Assembly: GCF_016937655.1 (NCBI RefSeq)
Contig: NZ_JAFHKL010000019.1
Coordinates: 1-64,000, forward strand
From: Chromobacterium alkanivorans
Lineage (GTDB): Bacteria; Pseudomonadota; Gammaproteobacteria; Burkholderiales; Chromobacteriaceae
DNA: 64,000 nt
Reading direction: 5' to 3'
A model generated the notes under the pieces. It was not told the origin of the DNA and made no database searches. It saw only the letters and a program-made list of their open reading frames with translations. Within the stretch, counting starts at the first letter, position 1; each line of letters begins with the position of its first letter. The position numbers and the translations under genes are program-made. This document shows positions 34,048-41,652 of this stretch, piece after piece.

Positions 34048-35631
34048 ATGCGCGACTACGACTACATCCTCATCGGAGCCGGCTCCGCCGGCTGCGTGCT
34101 GACCCACAGGCTGATAGAAGCCGGCAAGCGCGTGCTGCTGCTGGAAGACGGCCCGCCGGACGACAACCCCTACATCCGCATGCCGGCCGCCTTCATCAAG
34201 GTGCTGGGCAGCGAACGCACCGTCACCTACCGCAGCGAACCGCAGCCGGAAGCCGCCGGCAGACGCATCCACGTCCCGCAGGGCCGCACCCTGGGCGGCG
34301 GCAGCTCGGTCAACGCCATGGTCTACATCCGCGGCCAGGCCGCCGACTACGACGACTGGGCCGTCCAAGGCTGCGCGGGCTGGGATTGGGCCCAAGTGCT
34401 GCCCGCCTTCAAGAAGGCGGAAAGCCATATGCGCCTGTCCGAGCCCTATCACGGCGTGGACGGCCCGCTGACAGTCAGCGACACCCGCTACCGTCATCCG
34501 CTGAGCCTGGCCTTCGTCCAGGGCGCGCAGGAAACCGGCCTGGCTTACAACGACGACTTCAACGGCCGCCATCAGGCCGGCGTCGGCTTCTACCACACCA
34601 CCACCGTCGACGGACAGCGCGGCAGCACCGCGGCCACCTATCTGGCCGCGGTCCGGCAACGGCCCGGTCTGGACCTGCGCACCGGCTGCTACGTGCAGAA
34701 AATCCTGTTCGACGGCCATCGCGCCTGTCAGGTGGAATGGCGCGACGCCGGCGGCGTCCAGCGCGCGCGCGCCGCGGCGGAAATCGTGCTCTGCGCCGGC
34801 GCGCTGTCCAGCCCCAAGCTGCTGATGCTGTCCGGCGTCGGCCCGGCCGCCCAGCTGCGCGAACACGGCGTCGCCGTGCTGCGCGACGCGCCGGCGGTGG
34901 GCGCCAATTACCAGGACCATCTGGAAGTGTCGGTCTACGGCCGGACGCGCGCGCCCATCAGCCTGCTGGGCCAGGACCGCGGCCTGGCCGCGCTGCGCCA
35001 CGGCCTGCAATGGCAGCTGTTCCGCACCGGCTTGCTCAGCTCCAACGTGGTGGAGTCCGGCGGCTTCGTCGACACCGCCGGCGGCGGCCGGCCGGACATC
35101 CAGTTCCACGTGCTGCCCACCCTGGTGGGCGACGTGGACCGCGAACCGCTGCCCGGCCACGGCATTTCCATCAATCCCTGCCTGCTGCGCCCCAAATCGC
35201 GCGGCAGCGTCGCGCTGGCCGGCGCCGACCCGGCCGCGCCGCTGCGCTTCGACAGCGGCGCGCTGCGCGAGGCCGAGGACCTCGCCGGCCTGTTGCGCGG
35301 CGTCAAGCTGGCGCGCCGCATCCTGCGGGCGCCGTCGATGCGCCGGCTGATCGCCGAGGAGCTGCTGCCCTCGCCGGCCGAGGACGCCGACGACGCGCTG
35401 CTGGAACAGCACATTCGCCAGTTCGCCAAAACCGTCTACCACCCGGCCGGCACCTGCCGCATGGGCGGCGACGCCGACGCGGTGGTGGACCCGCGGCTGC
35501 GCGTCAACGGCGTGGCCGGCCTGCGCGTCTGCGACGCCTCGGTGATGCCCAACATCGTCTCCGGCAACACCAACGCGCCGGTGGTGATGATCGCCGAGCG
35601 CTGCGCGGAGTTCATGCTTTCCGGTCAGTAA
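34048..35631 (+). CDS. GMC family FAD oxidoreductase (choline dehydrogenase-like)
   Basis: 527-aa glucose-methanol-choline oxidoreductase. FAD motif YILIGAGSAGCVLTHRLIEAG at residues 5-25, GMC signatures VPQGRTLGGGSSVNAMVYIRG and CAGALSSPKLLMLSGVG, and the C-terminal catalytic His region VYHPAGTCRMGGDADAVVDPRLRV ending in NTNAPVVMIAE. Such enzymes oxidise primary alcohols to aldehydes. It lies 133 bp after the reductase, same strand, so it may be cotranscribed. An aryl alcohol such as tyrosol, giving the aldehyde for the FeaB-like enzyme, is a hypothesis from context only. Confidence 0.9.
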   Translation: MRDYDYILIGAGSAGCVLTHRLIEAGKRVLLLEDGPPDDNPYIRMPAAFIKVLGSERTVTYRSEPQPEAAGRRIHVPQGRTLGGGSSVNAMVYIRGQAADYDDWAVQGCAGWDWAQVLPAFKKAESHMRLSEPYHGVDGPLTVSDTRYRHPLSLAFVQGAQETGLAYNDDFNGRHQAGVGFYHTTTVDGQRGSTAATYLAAVRQRPGLDLRTGCYVQKILFDGHRACQVEWRDAGGVQRARAAAEIVLCAGALSSPKLLMLSGVGPAAQLREHGVAVLRDAPAVGANYQDHLEVSVYGRTRAPISLLGQDRGLAALRHGLQWQLFRTGLLSSNVVESGGFVDTAGGGRPDIQFHVLPTLVGDVDREPLPGHGISINPCLLRPKSRGSVALAGADPAAPLRFDSGALREAEDLAGLLRGVKLARRILRAPSMRRLIAEELLPSPAEDADDALLEQHIRQFAKTVYHPAGTCRMGGDADAVVDPRLRVNGVAGLRVCDASVMPNIVSGNTNAPVVMIAERCAEFMLSGQ

Positions 35632-35701
35632 GCGCCCCCCGCCTTCGTTTCAAGCTCCTGCGACGGCGGGGATGGAGCCATCCAAGCCGCGCAGCGAAGG
35701 G

Positions 35702-36589
35702 TTAATCCGCTCCGGCGCGGCTTGCCTTCAAATGAAACTCCGTGATCAGCATGCCCAGAATAATCAGCCCCGCCCCCAGTAAATTCAAAGGCGACAAGCG
35801 GTCGCCGGCCAAAAAATAAGCAAAAACACCGCCAAACAGCGGTTCCAGCACAATGATCAATGCGATTCGATTGGGCGAGGAGGCCACTTGAGCCCGAGTC
35901 TGCACATAAAAACCGACTGCCGTTCCCAAGAGGGCGATAGTAAGAATCGCGGCAATCGTCTCGCTTCGAAAGGGCACCGCAAACTCATTCAAGGCCAATG
36001 ACTGCAGCAAGGACAAGCCTCCCACGACCGCGACCTGGACAAAGGCGATGTTTAATACCCGCGCTGTTTTGCTGACCTTGGACAAAACAACGATGTGCAA
36101 AGCGAAGGAAACCGCACAGAGCACAACCAGCATATCTCCCCAATGAATGGTCAGATTTTTCAAGGTCAGCAAAGCAAGCCCAATCGTCGCCGCGGCTGCG
36201 CCTAATAGCTGACGTTTTTCCGGGCGCACCTTTAACAGCCAATAAGCGAACAAGGGGGTAAAGACAACGGCCAAGCCCGTAATAAAACTGGCATTGGAAG
36301 CCGTGGTGTAAGCCAAGCCTTTGGTTTGGAAAAAGAAGGCCAGGTATAGCGCGACTCCAGCGGCGACTCCTCCGAAAACATCCTGCCGCGAGAATCGACT
36401 CCCTTTTACCCGCGCCACGATCCACATCGCCATCGCGGCAATGAGAAACCGGTAGGCGTTAAACGCCGAGTCGCTTAGATGGTTCAGCGCATCGTGAATA
36501 GCGACAAACGACCACCCCCATAAGACAGTGACTAAAATCAGCGCGATTTCCCATCCTTGTCTGTGACGGCGTGGATCAAGCTTACTCAT
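35702..36589 (-). CDS. DMT-superfamily (EamA) transporter, AT-rich
   Basis: 295 aa with ten predicted transmembrane helices in two EamA repeats (first WEIALILVTVLWGWSFVAIHDALNHL, second GDMLVVLCAVSFALHIVVLSKV). Likely an inner-membrane exporter of metabolites or drugs. The gene is visibly poorer in G+C (about half) than its neighbours (about 70 percent), with A/T-ending codons throughout, which suggests recent acquisition. I start at the ATG 36589. A TTG 27 nt further upstream is an alternative. Confidence 0.88.
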   Translation of the reverse strand: MSKLDPRRHRQGWEIALILVTVLWGWSFVAIHDALNHLSDSAFNAYRFLIAAMAMWIVARVKGSRFSRQDVFGGVAAGVALYLAFFFQTKGLAYTTASNASFITGLAVVFTPLFAYWLLKVRPEKRQLLGAAAATIGLALLTLKNLTIHWGDMLVVLCAVSFALHIVVLSKVSKTARVLNIAFVQVAVVGGLSLLQSLALNEFAVPFRSETIAAILTIALLGTAVGFYVQTRAQVASSPNRIALIIVLEPLFGGVFAYFLAGDRLSPLNLLGAGLIILGMLITEFHLKASRAGAD

Positions 36590-36841
36590 GGATTTTTCTT
36601 TCCAACTAAGCGACAACGTGCGGGGGAGACGCGCAATAAGCGATCAACTTGCTCCCTATGGCGAATTTGGGACCGACAGGCAGCGGTCGTCCGGACTTCA
36701 TCGCGGGGCGGGAAGCGCAGCGGGATTGCACAAGAATCCCAATCATGCGGCATCTCGATGACGGCCCGGTGAAGAAAGAACGAAGAAGAAGCCAAAACAG
36801 AAACTGAAGACGAGTACGCGCAGAAGCGTGGATCCGCCAAG

Positions 36842-36864
36842 AAAAACCGGGCGCGAGCGCCCGG
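36842..36864 (-). terminator. Terminator of the porin-like gene
   Basis: CCGGGCGC-GA-GCGCCCGG hairpin followed on the minus strand by five T residues, 27 bp past the stop codon. Confidence 0.88.
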
Positions 36865-36891
36865 CCGTGTCGGCGACAAACCGCCCTCCCG

Positions 36892-37785
36892 CTACAGCGG
36901 CGCCACCAGTTTGAGCCACAAGGCGCTGCCTTCCGGCCGATTGCGCGCCGCGAACTCCTGCAGCCACCTCAGCTCCAGACCGGCCTTGTCGAACTGGTAG
37001 CGCACGGCGGGGCCGACGGCGAAAACCTGGCCGCGAAAGCCGTTGCCCGCCACCGCCCGGCCATACTGGGTGTCGTCCGTGGTCTGCTTGATGAAATAGC
37101 CGTTCAAGCCCAGCCGCCAGGCCGGGCCGGCCGCGTAGCTCAGCGAGTAATCGAAGTGGAACTGCTGGCCGGACTGGTAATCGATGTCGCGATTCTTGCC
37201 GTTGAAGGTGTAGCTGATCTTGGACGACAGCTCCCAGCCGGACGCCGGCAGATAGGAAAAGGCGAACACCGGCCGCAGCGAATAATGATTGGCCCCCAGG
37301 TTCAACATCCGATCGCGCTCGTAGCCGCCGGTGGGCAGCACGATGTCGGCCGCCAGCGCCGTGTGCAGCGGCCCGTCATCGCCCCAGGCCAACACCGGCC
37401 CCAGCACCGCGTCGCCCAGGCCGCTGCGGCTGTCGTGTGCGCCGCCGGCGTCCAGGCTCAGGCTGGCCAGCGGCGCCAGCGCGAAACCGCCCAGCCGCCC
37501 GCCCCACAGCGTCCGGTCCGACATGTACAGCAAGCGCGGCACCAGCACGTCGGCGCGCAGTTTGAAGCCCGGCACGGCGGCGTTGCCGGCGTCGTCGTTG
37601 AAACGGTTGGCCTGGTAATGGGTGTAGTAGAACACGCCGTACCAGCCGGCCGGCGGCAAGGCTCCGGCGAGAAAACCCTCGGCGCCGGCGCCTATGGTGT
37701 CCGCGCCGGACTGGGTGGCTTGCGCCGTCGCGCAGGCCAGCGCCGCCGACAGCCCGGCCAGCGCCTTGATCCATTTTTTGTGCAT
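36892..37785 (-). CDS. Outer-membrane channel of the phenol-meta-pathway (SphA-like) family
   Basis: 297 aa with a signal peptide (MHKKWIKALAGLSAALACATAQA). A beta-barrel pattern of alternating aromatic residues follows: YGVFYYTHYQANRFNDDAG, the conserved ADIVLPTGGYERDRMLNLGANHYSLRPVFAFSYLP, and a closing strand WLKLVAPL. Members of this family are found with aromatic-compound degradation genes and are thought to pass the substrates through the outer membrane. It follows an MFS gene by 62 bp on the same strand, forming an uptake pair. Confidence 0.82.
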   Translation of the reverse strand: MHKKWIKALAGLSAALACATAQATQSGADTIGAGAEGFLAGALPPAGWYGVFYYTHYQANRFNDDAGNAAVPGFKLRADVLVPRLLYMSDRTLWGGRLGGFALAPLASLSLDAGGAHDSRSGLGDAVLGPVLAWGDDGPLHTALAADIVLPTGGYERDRMLNLGANHYSLRPVFAFSYLPASGWELSSKISYTFNGKNRDIDYQSGQQFHFDYSLSYAAGPAWRLGLNGYFIKQTTDDTQYGRAVAGNGFRGQVFAVGPAVRYQFDKAGLELRWLQEFAARNRPEGSALWLKLVAPL

Positions 37786-37847
37786 GATATTCCCCGTCAT
37801 GGAGGGCGACGTCCCGTCGCGGCGGGACGCGCAATGAGAATGGCGGC

Positions 37848-39071
37848 TCAGCGCAGCGCCCGTTCGGCTTCCAGCGCGGCCCCGCGCGGCCTCAGCCGCA
37901 GCGGCGCGGTTTCGCGCAGGCCCAGCGACAGCAGCGCCGGCAACAAGGCGCCGGCCATGGCGATCCACATCACGATGGACAGGCCGTAGCGATCGGCGGC
38001 GAAGCCCGCCACCGTAGGCGCGACGAAACCGCCGGCCAGCTCGCCCACCCCCATGATCATGCCCAGCGCGGTGGCGATGCGCCGCGGCGACACCGTCTCC
38101 GCCGGAATCGTGGCCATGAACAGGGTGAAGCAGCCCAAGCCGGTGTAGCTGAGAAAGACCAGCGGCAGCAGCCAAGCCATGCGGTCCACCTCCAACAACA
38201 CCAGCGGGCAGCAGGCGGCGATCAGGGAAAACGCCACCATCGCCGGCTTGCGGCCGATGCGGTCAGAAATCGCCGGCACCAGCGCGCCCCACGCCACCCA
38301 GGCGAAGCCCAGGCTGCTCATCACCGCCCCCATCGCCTGGGGACTCATGCCCTTGACCTGGATCAGAAAGGTGGGCGTGAACGAGATCAGGATGATGAAC
38401 CAGGTGATGTAACTGCAGGCGATCAGCACGCACAGCAGAATGTTGCGCTCGCCCAGCAGCTGGACGAAGCCGCCGCCCCGACCGGCCGACGCCGGCGCGG
38501 GCGCCGGCTCGCGCACATGCCGCCACGCCAGCCAGGCGATCAGCAGACCAGGCAGGCAGGACAGGTAGAAGGCGGCGCGCCAGCCGTAGGATTCGGCCAG
38601 CGCCACCAGCAGCGGCGGCCCCAGCACCGCGCCCAGCAAGCCAGGCGCGGAGCCGTTGACGATGCCCATATTGAAACCGCGCCGCGCCGGCGTGGACGCC
38701 GCCGCCAGCAGTGACTGGGAAATGGGCAGCACCGGTCCTTCGGCCACGCCCATCAGCGCGCGGAACAACAGCAAGGACAGAAAGCCGGCCACCAGACCGG
38801 AGGCGGCGGAAAACAGCGAGAACGCCAGCACCGCCGCCACCAGCATCGGCTTCTTCACGCCGCGCCGGTCCGACCACGCGCCCAGGCCCAGTCCGGACAG
38901 CGACCAGGTCAGCGCCAGCGCCGACGCCAGCATGCCCAGGTGCGCGGGGCTCAAGCGCAGCTCGGCCGCCATGAAGGGGAATAAAAAGGACAGCGCCAGC
39001 CGGTCGAAAAACACGAAGCCGAAACTCAGCGCCAGGATGGCCAGCAGTTTGTTTTCATAGGAGAGGCGCAT
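37848..39071 (-). CDS. MFS transporter (anion:cation symporter-like)
   Basis: 407 aa, 12 predicted helices. MRLSYENKLLAILALSFGFVFFDRLALSFLFPFMAAEL opens the protein and the first loop has GLGLGAWSDRRGVKKPMLV. A later RIGRKPAMVAFSLI matches the second-half repeat. It is an inner-membrane symporter, probably for an aromatic or organic acid given the adjacent outer-membrane channel and AraC regulator. The 148-bp gap upstream holds an arm pair CCTCATTA / TAATGAGG that could be a regulator site. Confidence 0.86.
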   Translation of the reverse strand: MRLSYENKLLAILALSFGFVFFDRLALSFLFPFMAAELRLSPAHLGMLASALALTWSLSGLGLGAWSDRRGVKKPMLVAAVLAFSLFSAASGLVAGFLSLLLFRALMGVAEGPVLPISQSLLAAASTPARRGFNMGIVNGSAPGLLGAVLGPPLLVALAESYGWRAAFYLSCLPGLLIAWLAWRHVREPAPAPASAGRGGGFVQLLGERNILLCVLIACSYITWFIILISFTPTFLIQVKGMSPQAMGAVMSSLGFAWVAWGALVPAISDRIGRKPAMVAFSLIAACCPLVLLEVDRMAWLLPLVFLSYTGLGCFTLFMATIPAETVSPRRIATALGMIMGVGELAGGFVAPTVAGFAADRYGLSIVMWIAMAGALLPALLSLGLRETAPLRLRPRGAALEAERALR

Positions 39072-39219
39072 GGCGGGCCTCTCTTTCGCAAGCGGCGCGC
39101 GCGCAGCCGCCCGTTGATGTGCGCATGATGGTGTCTCCTCATTATTAGGTGGGCGTCCGTCGCGCTCGACAGCGCGGCGAACCCGTCCACTCTAACGATG
39201 GGAAGAACGCGAAATTTGC

Positions 39220-40197
39220 CTAATGAGGACAGTCTTGTTGTCTGGGAAGGACGCGCGCGGCCAAGGCCTCGGCCCGGGTCTGACTCGGCGTTTCACCGTA
39301 ACGGCGTTTGTAACTGCGGCAAAAATGGGCGATGTGGTTGAAGCCCCAGCGGAAGGCCAGCTCGCTGACCGAGAGATGGCGCAGCGCCGGATCGGCCAGG
39401 TCCACGCGGCAGCGCTCCAGCCGACGACCCCACAGATGGCGCGCCACCGATTCGCCCTCCTGCTCGAAGATGCGGGCCAGCTGGCGCGCGGACACGCCCA
39501 CCGCGCGGCTGATGCGTTCGCAGTCCAGGTCGTCCTCGGCCAGATGCCGTTCGATATAGGCCTTGGCCCGCCACAGGCTGCACAAGGTGGAACGGGACGC
39601 CGGCAGGCCCTGGCGCGCGCTCCACAGCGAGTGCAGCCACTCCAGCAGCTGGCTGGCCAGATGCCGCCGCGCGGCCGCGCCGCCGCAAAGCAGGCGATGG
39701 GCGGCCAGGGCGTCCATGCCGGCGGCGCGCTCGATGCGCACCAGGCCGCGCTCGTTCCATACGCCCACCTGTTCCTGGAACAAGGACCGCGGAATGTCCA
39801 GCACCGCCATCGCCATATCGGCCGGAAAGCCGTGGCCGTAAGGGCGCGCGGTATCGTACAGCACCACGTCGCCCGGGCCGTGGCGGGCGCATTCCACGCC
39901 CTGGTGGCTGAAGCCCTCGCCCTGCAGCATCAGACAGGCGAAGATGGAGTCCCGGCCGTCCCGGCTCAGGCTGTGGCCGCTACGCGTCACCGCGTGCTGG
40001 TTGGCGCGTATCGTGGCCATGCGCAGCAAGCCGAAATCCCGCCAGTCCCGCGACGCCTCCAGCCGCTCTTCCGGGCGGCGGTCGCACTCCACCCGGACCA
40101 ATAGGCGGTCCACCTCGCTCAGCCAGAAATCCAGCTTGTCGCCGTCCGCCGCCTGGCGGGTGGAAAGATGAATGTCGCCGGCGAAACGCGTGTCCAT
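39220..40197 (-). CDS. AraC family regulator, FeaR-like
   Basis: 325-aa activator. The N-terminal half is an AraC-binding-like domain (SIFACLMLQGEGFSHQGVECARHGPGDVVLYDTARPYGHGFP) of the type seen in FeaR. The C-terminal half has the double helix-turn-helix (DLDCERISRAVGVSARQLARIFEQEG, SVSELAFRWGFNHIAHFCRSYKRRYGETPSQTR). FeaR activates tyramine/phenylethylamine genes in E. coli. This protein is placed to control the MFS and porin genes downstream. The start at 40197 is fixed by GGGAGG 7 nt upstream. Confidence 0.88.
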   Translation of the reverse strand: MDTRFAGDIHLSTRQAADGDKLDFWLSEVDRLLVRVECDRRPEERLEASRDWRDFGLLRMATIRANQHAVTRSGHSLSRDGRDSIFACLMLQGEGFSHQGVECARHGPGDVVLYDTARPYGHGFPADMAMAVLDIPRSLFQEQVGVWNERGLVRIERAAGMDALAAHRLLCGGAAARRHLASQLLEWLHSLWSARQGLPASRSTLCSLWRAKAYIERHLAEDDLDCERISRAVGVSARQLARIFEQEGESVARHLWGRRLERCRVDLADPALRHLSVSELAFRWGFNHIAHFCRSYKRRYGETPSQTRAEALAARVLPRQQDCPH

Positions 40198-40271
40198 GGC
40201 GGGCCTCCCTCTAGCGGCCGCCCGGCTGGGCGGCGATGGCTGAAACGGCATCGGCAAATCATGGCACAACA

Positions 40272-40285
40272 TTTAATACATTAAA
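40272..40285. promoter_or_regulatory. AT-rich inverted repeat upstream of the FeaR-like gene
   Basis: TTTAAT-AC-ATTAAA, perfect 6-bp arms in the only AT-rich patch of the 155-bp gap between the LacI-type gene stop and the AraC gene start. Probably part of the AraC gene promoter/operator. Confidence 0.35.
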
Positions 40286-40352
40286 AATTGAATCCGCGGA
40301 CGCCGGTCCGCCCGCCCGCGCGGCTGTCTCGCCCCCGCCACAGCCGCGGCGG

Positions 40353-41339
40353 CTAACCGGCGGCCAGGCTGGAGCCCCGCACCACCAGCCGGCCGGTCAG
40401 CACCACCTTGCGCGTCGGCCGCTGCGGCTGTTCCAGCCGCTCCAACAGCATGGCCATCGCCGCGCGGCCGATCTCGTCCACCGGCTGCTCTATCACCGTC
40501 AGCCCCGGCCCGGCCAGCTCGGTCCAGCTGTCGTTGTCGAAACCGGCCAGCGCCAGCTGACGCGGCAGTTCCAGACCCAGCGCGCGCACCGCGCGCATCG
40601 CGCCCAGCAAGAGCAGGCCGTTGCTGATCACCAGCGCCTGCGGCGCCTCCGTCTCGGCCAGCCAGGCGGACACCGCCTGCTGCGCCGCCTCGGCCGTGGG
40701 CGCGACGAAGCGCGCCGGCGCGGCCAGCCCGGCGGCCGTCAGCGCGGCGGCGAAGCCGGCGTGCCGTTCCGCGCCGGTGCTGCTGGTATTGCCGAACAGC
40801 CCGCCGATGCGGCGGTGGCCCTGCTCGCGCAGATGGCTGACCAGCAGGCCGGCGGCGGCGGCGTTGTCCAGCACCACCGCGTCGGCCGCGCCGCCGGGCG
40901 CGGCGCGGTCGATCAGCACCACCGGAAAGCCCAGCGCTTCGGCGTCCAGCGTCTCCGCCGTGGCGCGGGTGGCGGCGAAGATCACCCCGGTGACGCGCTC
41001 CTCCTGCATCAGCCTGAGGTACATCGCCTCCTTGTCCGGGTTCTCGTCGGTATTACACAGAATCACCCGCATGCCGGCCTGGTAGGCCACATCCTCCACC
41101 GCGCGGCTGACCGCGGTGAAGAAGGGGTTGCGGATATCGGACACGATCAGGCCTATGGTGTCGCTGTGCCGCGAGCGCAAGCGCCGCGCCGACAGATTGG
41201 GCCGATACCCGGTGGCGGCGATGGCCGCCTCCACCTTGGCCTTCAGCGCTGCGCTCACCGGGCCCTTGGCCAGGGCCCGCGACACGGTGGCCACCGACAC
41301 GCCGGCCGCCAGCGCCACATCCTTGATGCTGACCGTCAT
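40353..41339 (-). CDS. fruR: LacI-family repressor of the fructose operon (FruR/Cra-like)
   Basis: 328 aa. The N-terminal LacI headpiece is TVSIKDVALAAGVSVATVSRALAKGPVSAALKAKVEAAIAATGYRPN, with the hinge LSARRLRSRHSDTIGLI. A periplasmic-binding-protein-like effector domain follows (SDIRNPFFTAVSRAVEDVAYQAG onward). It is divergent from fruBKA, and sites matching the LacI consensus TGNAANCGNTTNCA lie directly before its own start and in the fruB promoter. Repression relieved by a fructose phosphate is the expected mode. Confidence 0.92.
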   Translation of the reverse strand: MTVSIKDVALAAGVSVATVSRALAKGPVSAALKAKVEAAIAATGYRPNLSARRLRSRHSDTIGLIVSDIRNPFFTAVSRAVEDVAYQAGMRVILCNTDENPDKEAMYLRLMQEERVTGVIFAATRATAETLDAEALGFPVVLIDRAAPGGAADAVVLDNAAAAGLLVSHLREQGHRRIGGLFGNTSSTGAERHAGFAAALTAAGLAAPARFVAPTAEAAQQAVSAWLAETEAPQALVISNGLLLLGAMRAVRALGLELPRQLALAGFDNDSWTELAGPGLTVIEQPVDEIGRAAMAMLLERLEQPQRPTRKVVLTGRLVVRGSSLAAG

Positions 41340-41340
41340 A

Positions 41341-41354
41341 TGAAATCGTTTTCT
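41341..41354. promoter_or_regulatory. LacI-type operator at the regulator gene start
   Basis: TGAAATCGTTTTCT matches TGNAANCGNTTNCA at all but the last base and touches the regulator's own start codon, indicating autoregulation. Confidence 0.65.
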
Positions 41355-41461
41355 CTCGCCATGATCGACATTGGGTTTCCCCAAGCATACCCCCAAAGCG
41401 TAATTTTACAACACTGGCGCTTGAGACAGCACAAAGATGTAGCGGCAGCGCTACGACTATG

Positions 41462-41490
41462 TTGACAGTAAAAATGTAATCGTTTTCAAT
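41462..41490 (+). promoter_or_regulatory. fruB promoter with embedded LacI-type operator
   Basis: TTGACA, a 17-bp spacer and TTCAAT form a sigma-70 promoter. TGTAATCGTTTTCA at 41475-41488 is an exact LacI-family operator lying across spacer and -10, so bound repressor would exclude polymerase. Confidence 0.8.
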
Positions 41491-41652
41491 TCACTCAGCG
41501 CATGGACGGCCCCGCCCCGCCGCAAAGACAGCTGGCGAGCGCGGACCGATCCGCTATACAGAGCCTGTTCGGAGCCCAGCCCCCGCCGCGCGGCGGAGCC
41601 TGAACGGATTCCAAGCACAGCGCTGCCACCTGAACCGACTGAAGAGACCGCC

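Larger units (their letters stand above)
41340..41652. other. fru divergent control region
   Basis: 313 bp between the LacI-type regulator (minus) and fruB (plus). It contains two LacI-type operators and a good sigma-70 promoter toward fruB. The part from about 41500 to 41652 is a roughly 150-bp leader with no recognisable gene. Confidence 0.75.
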
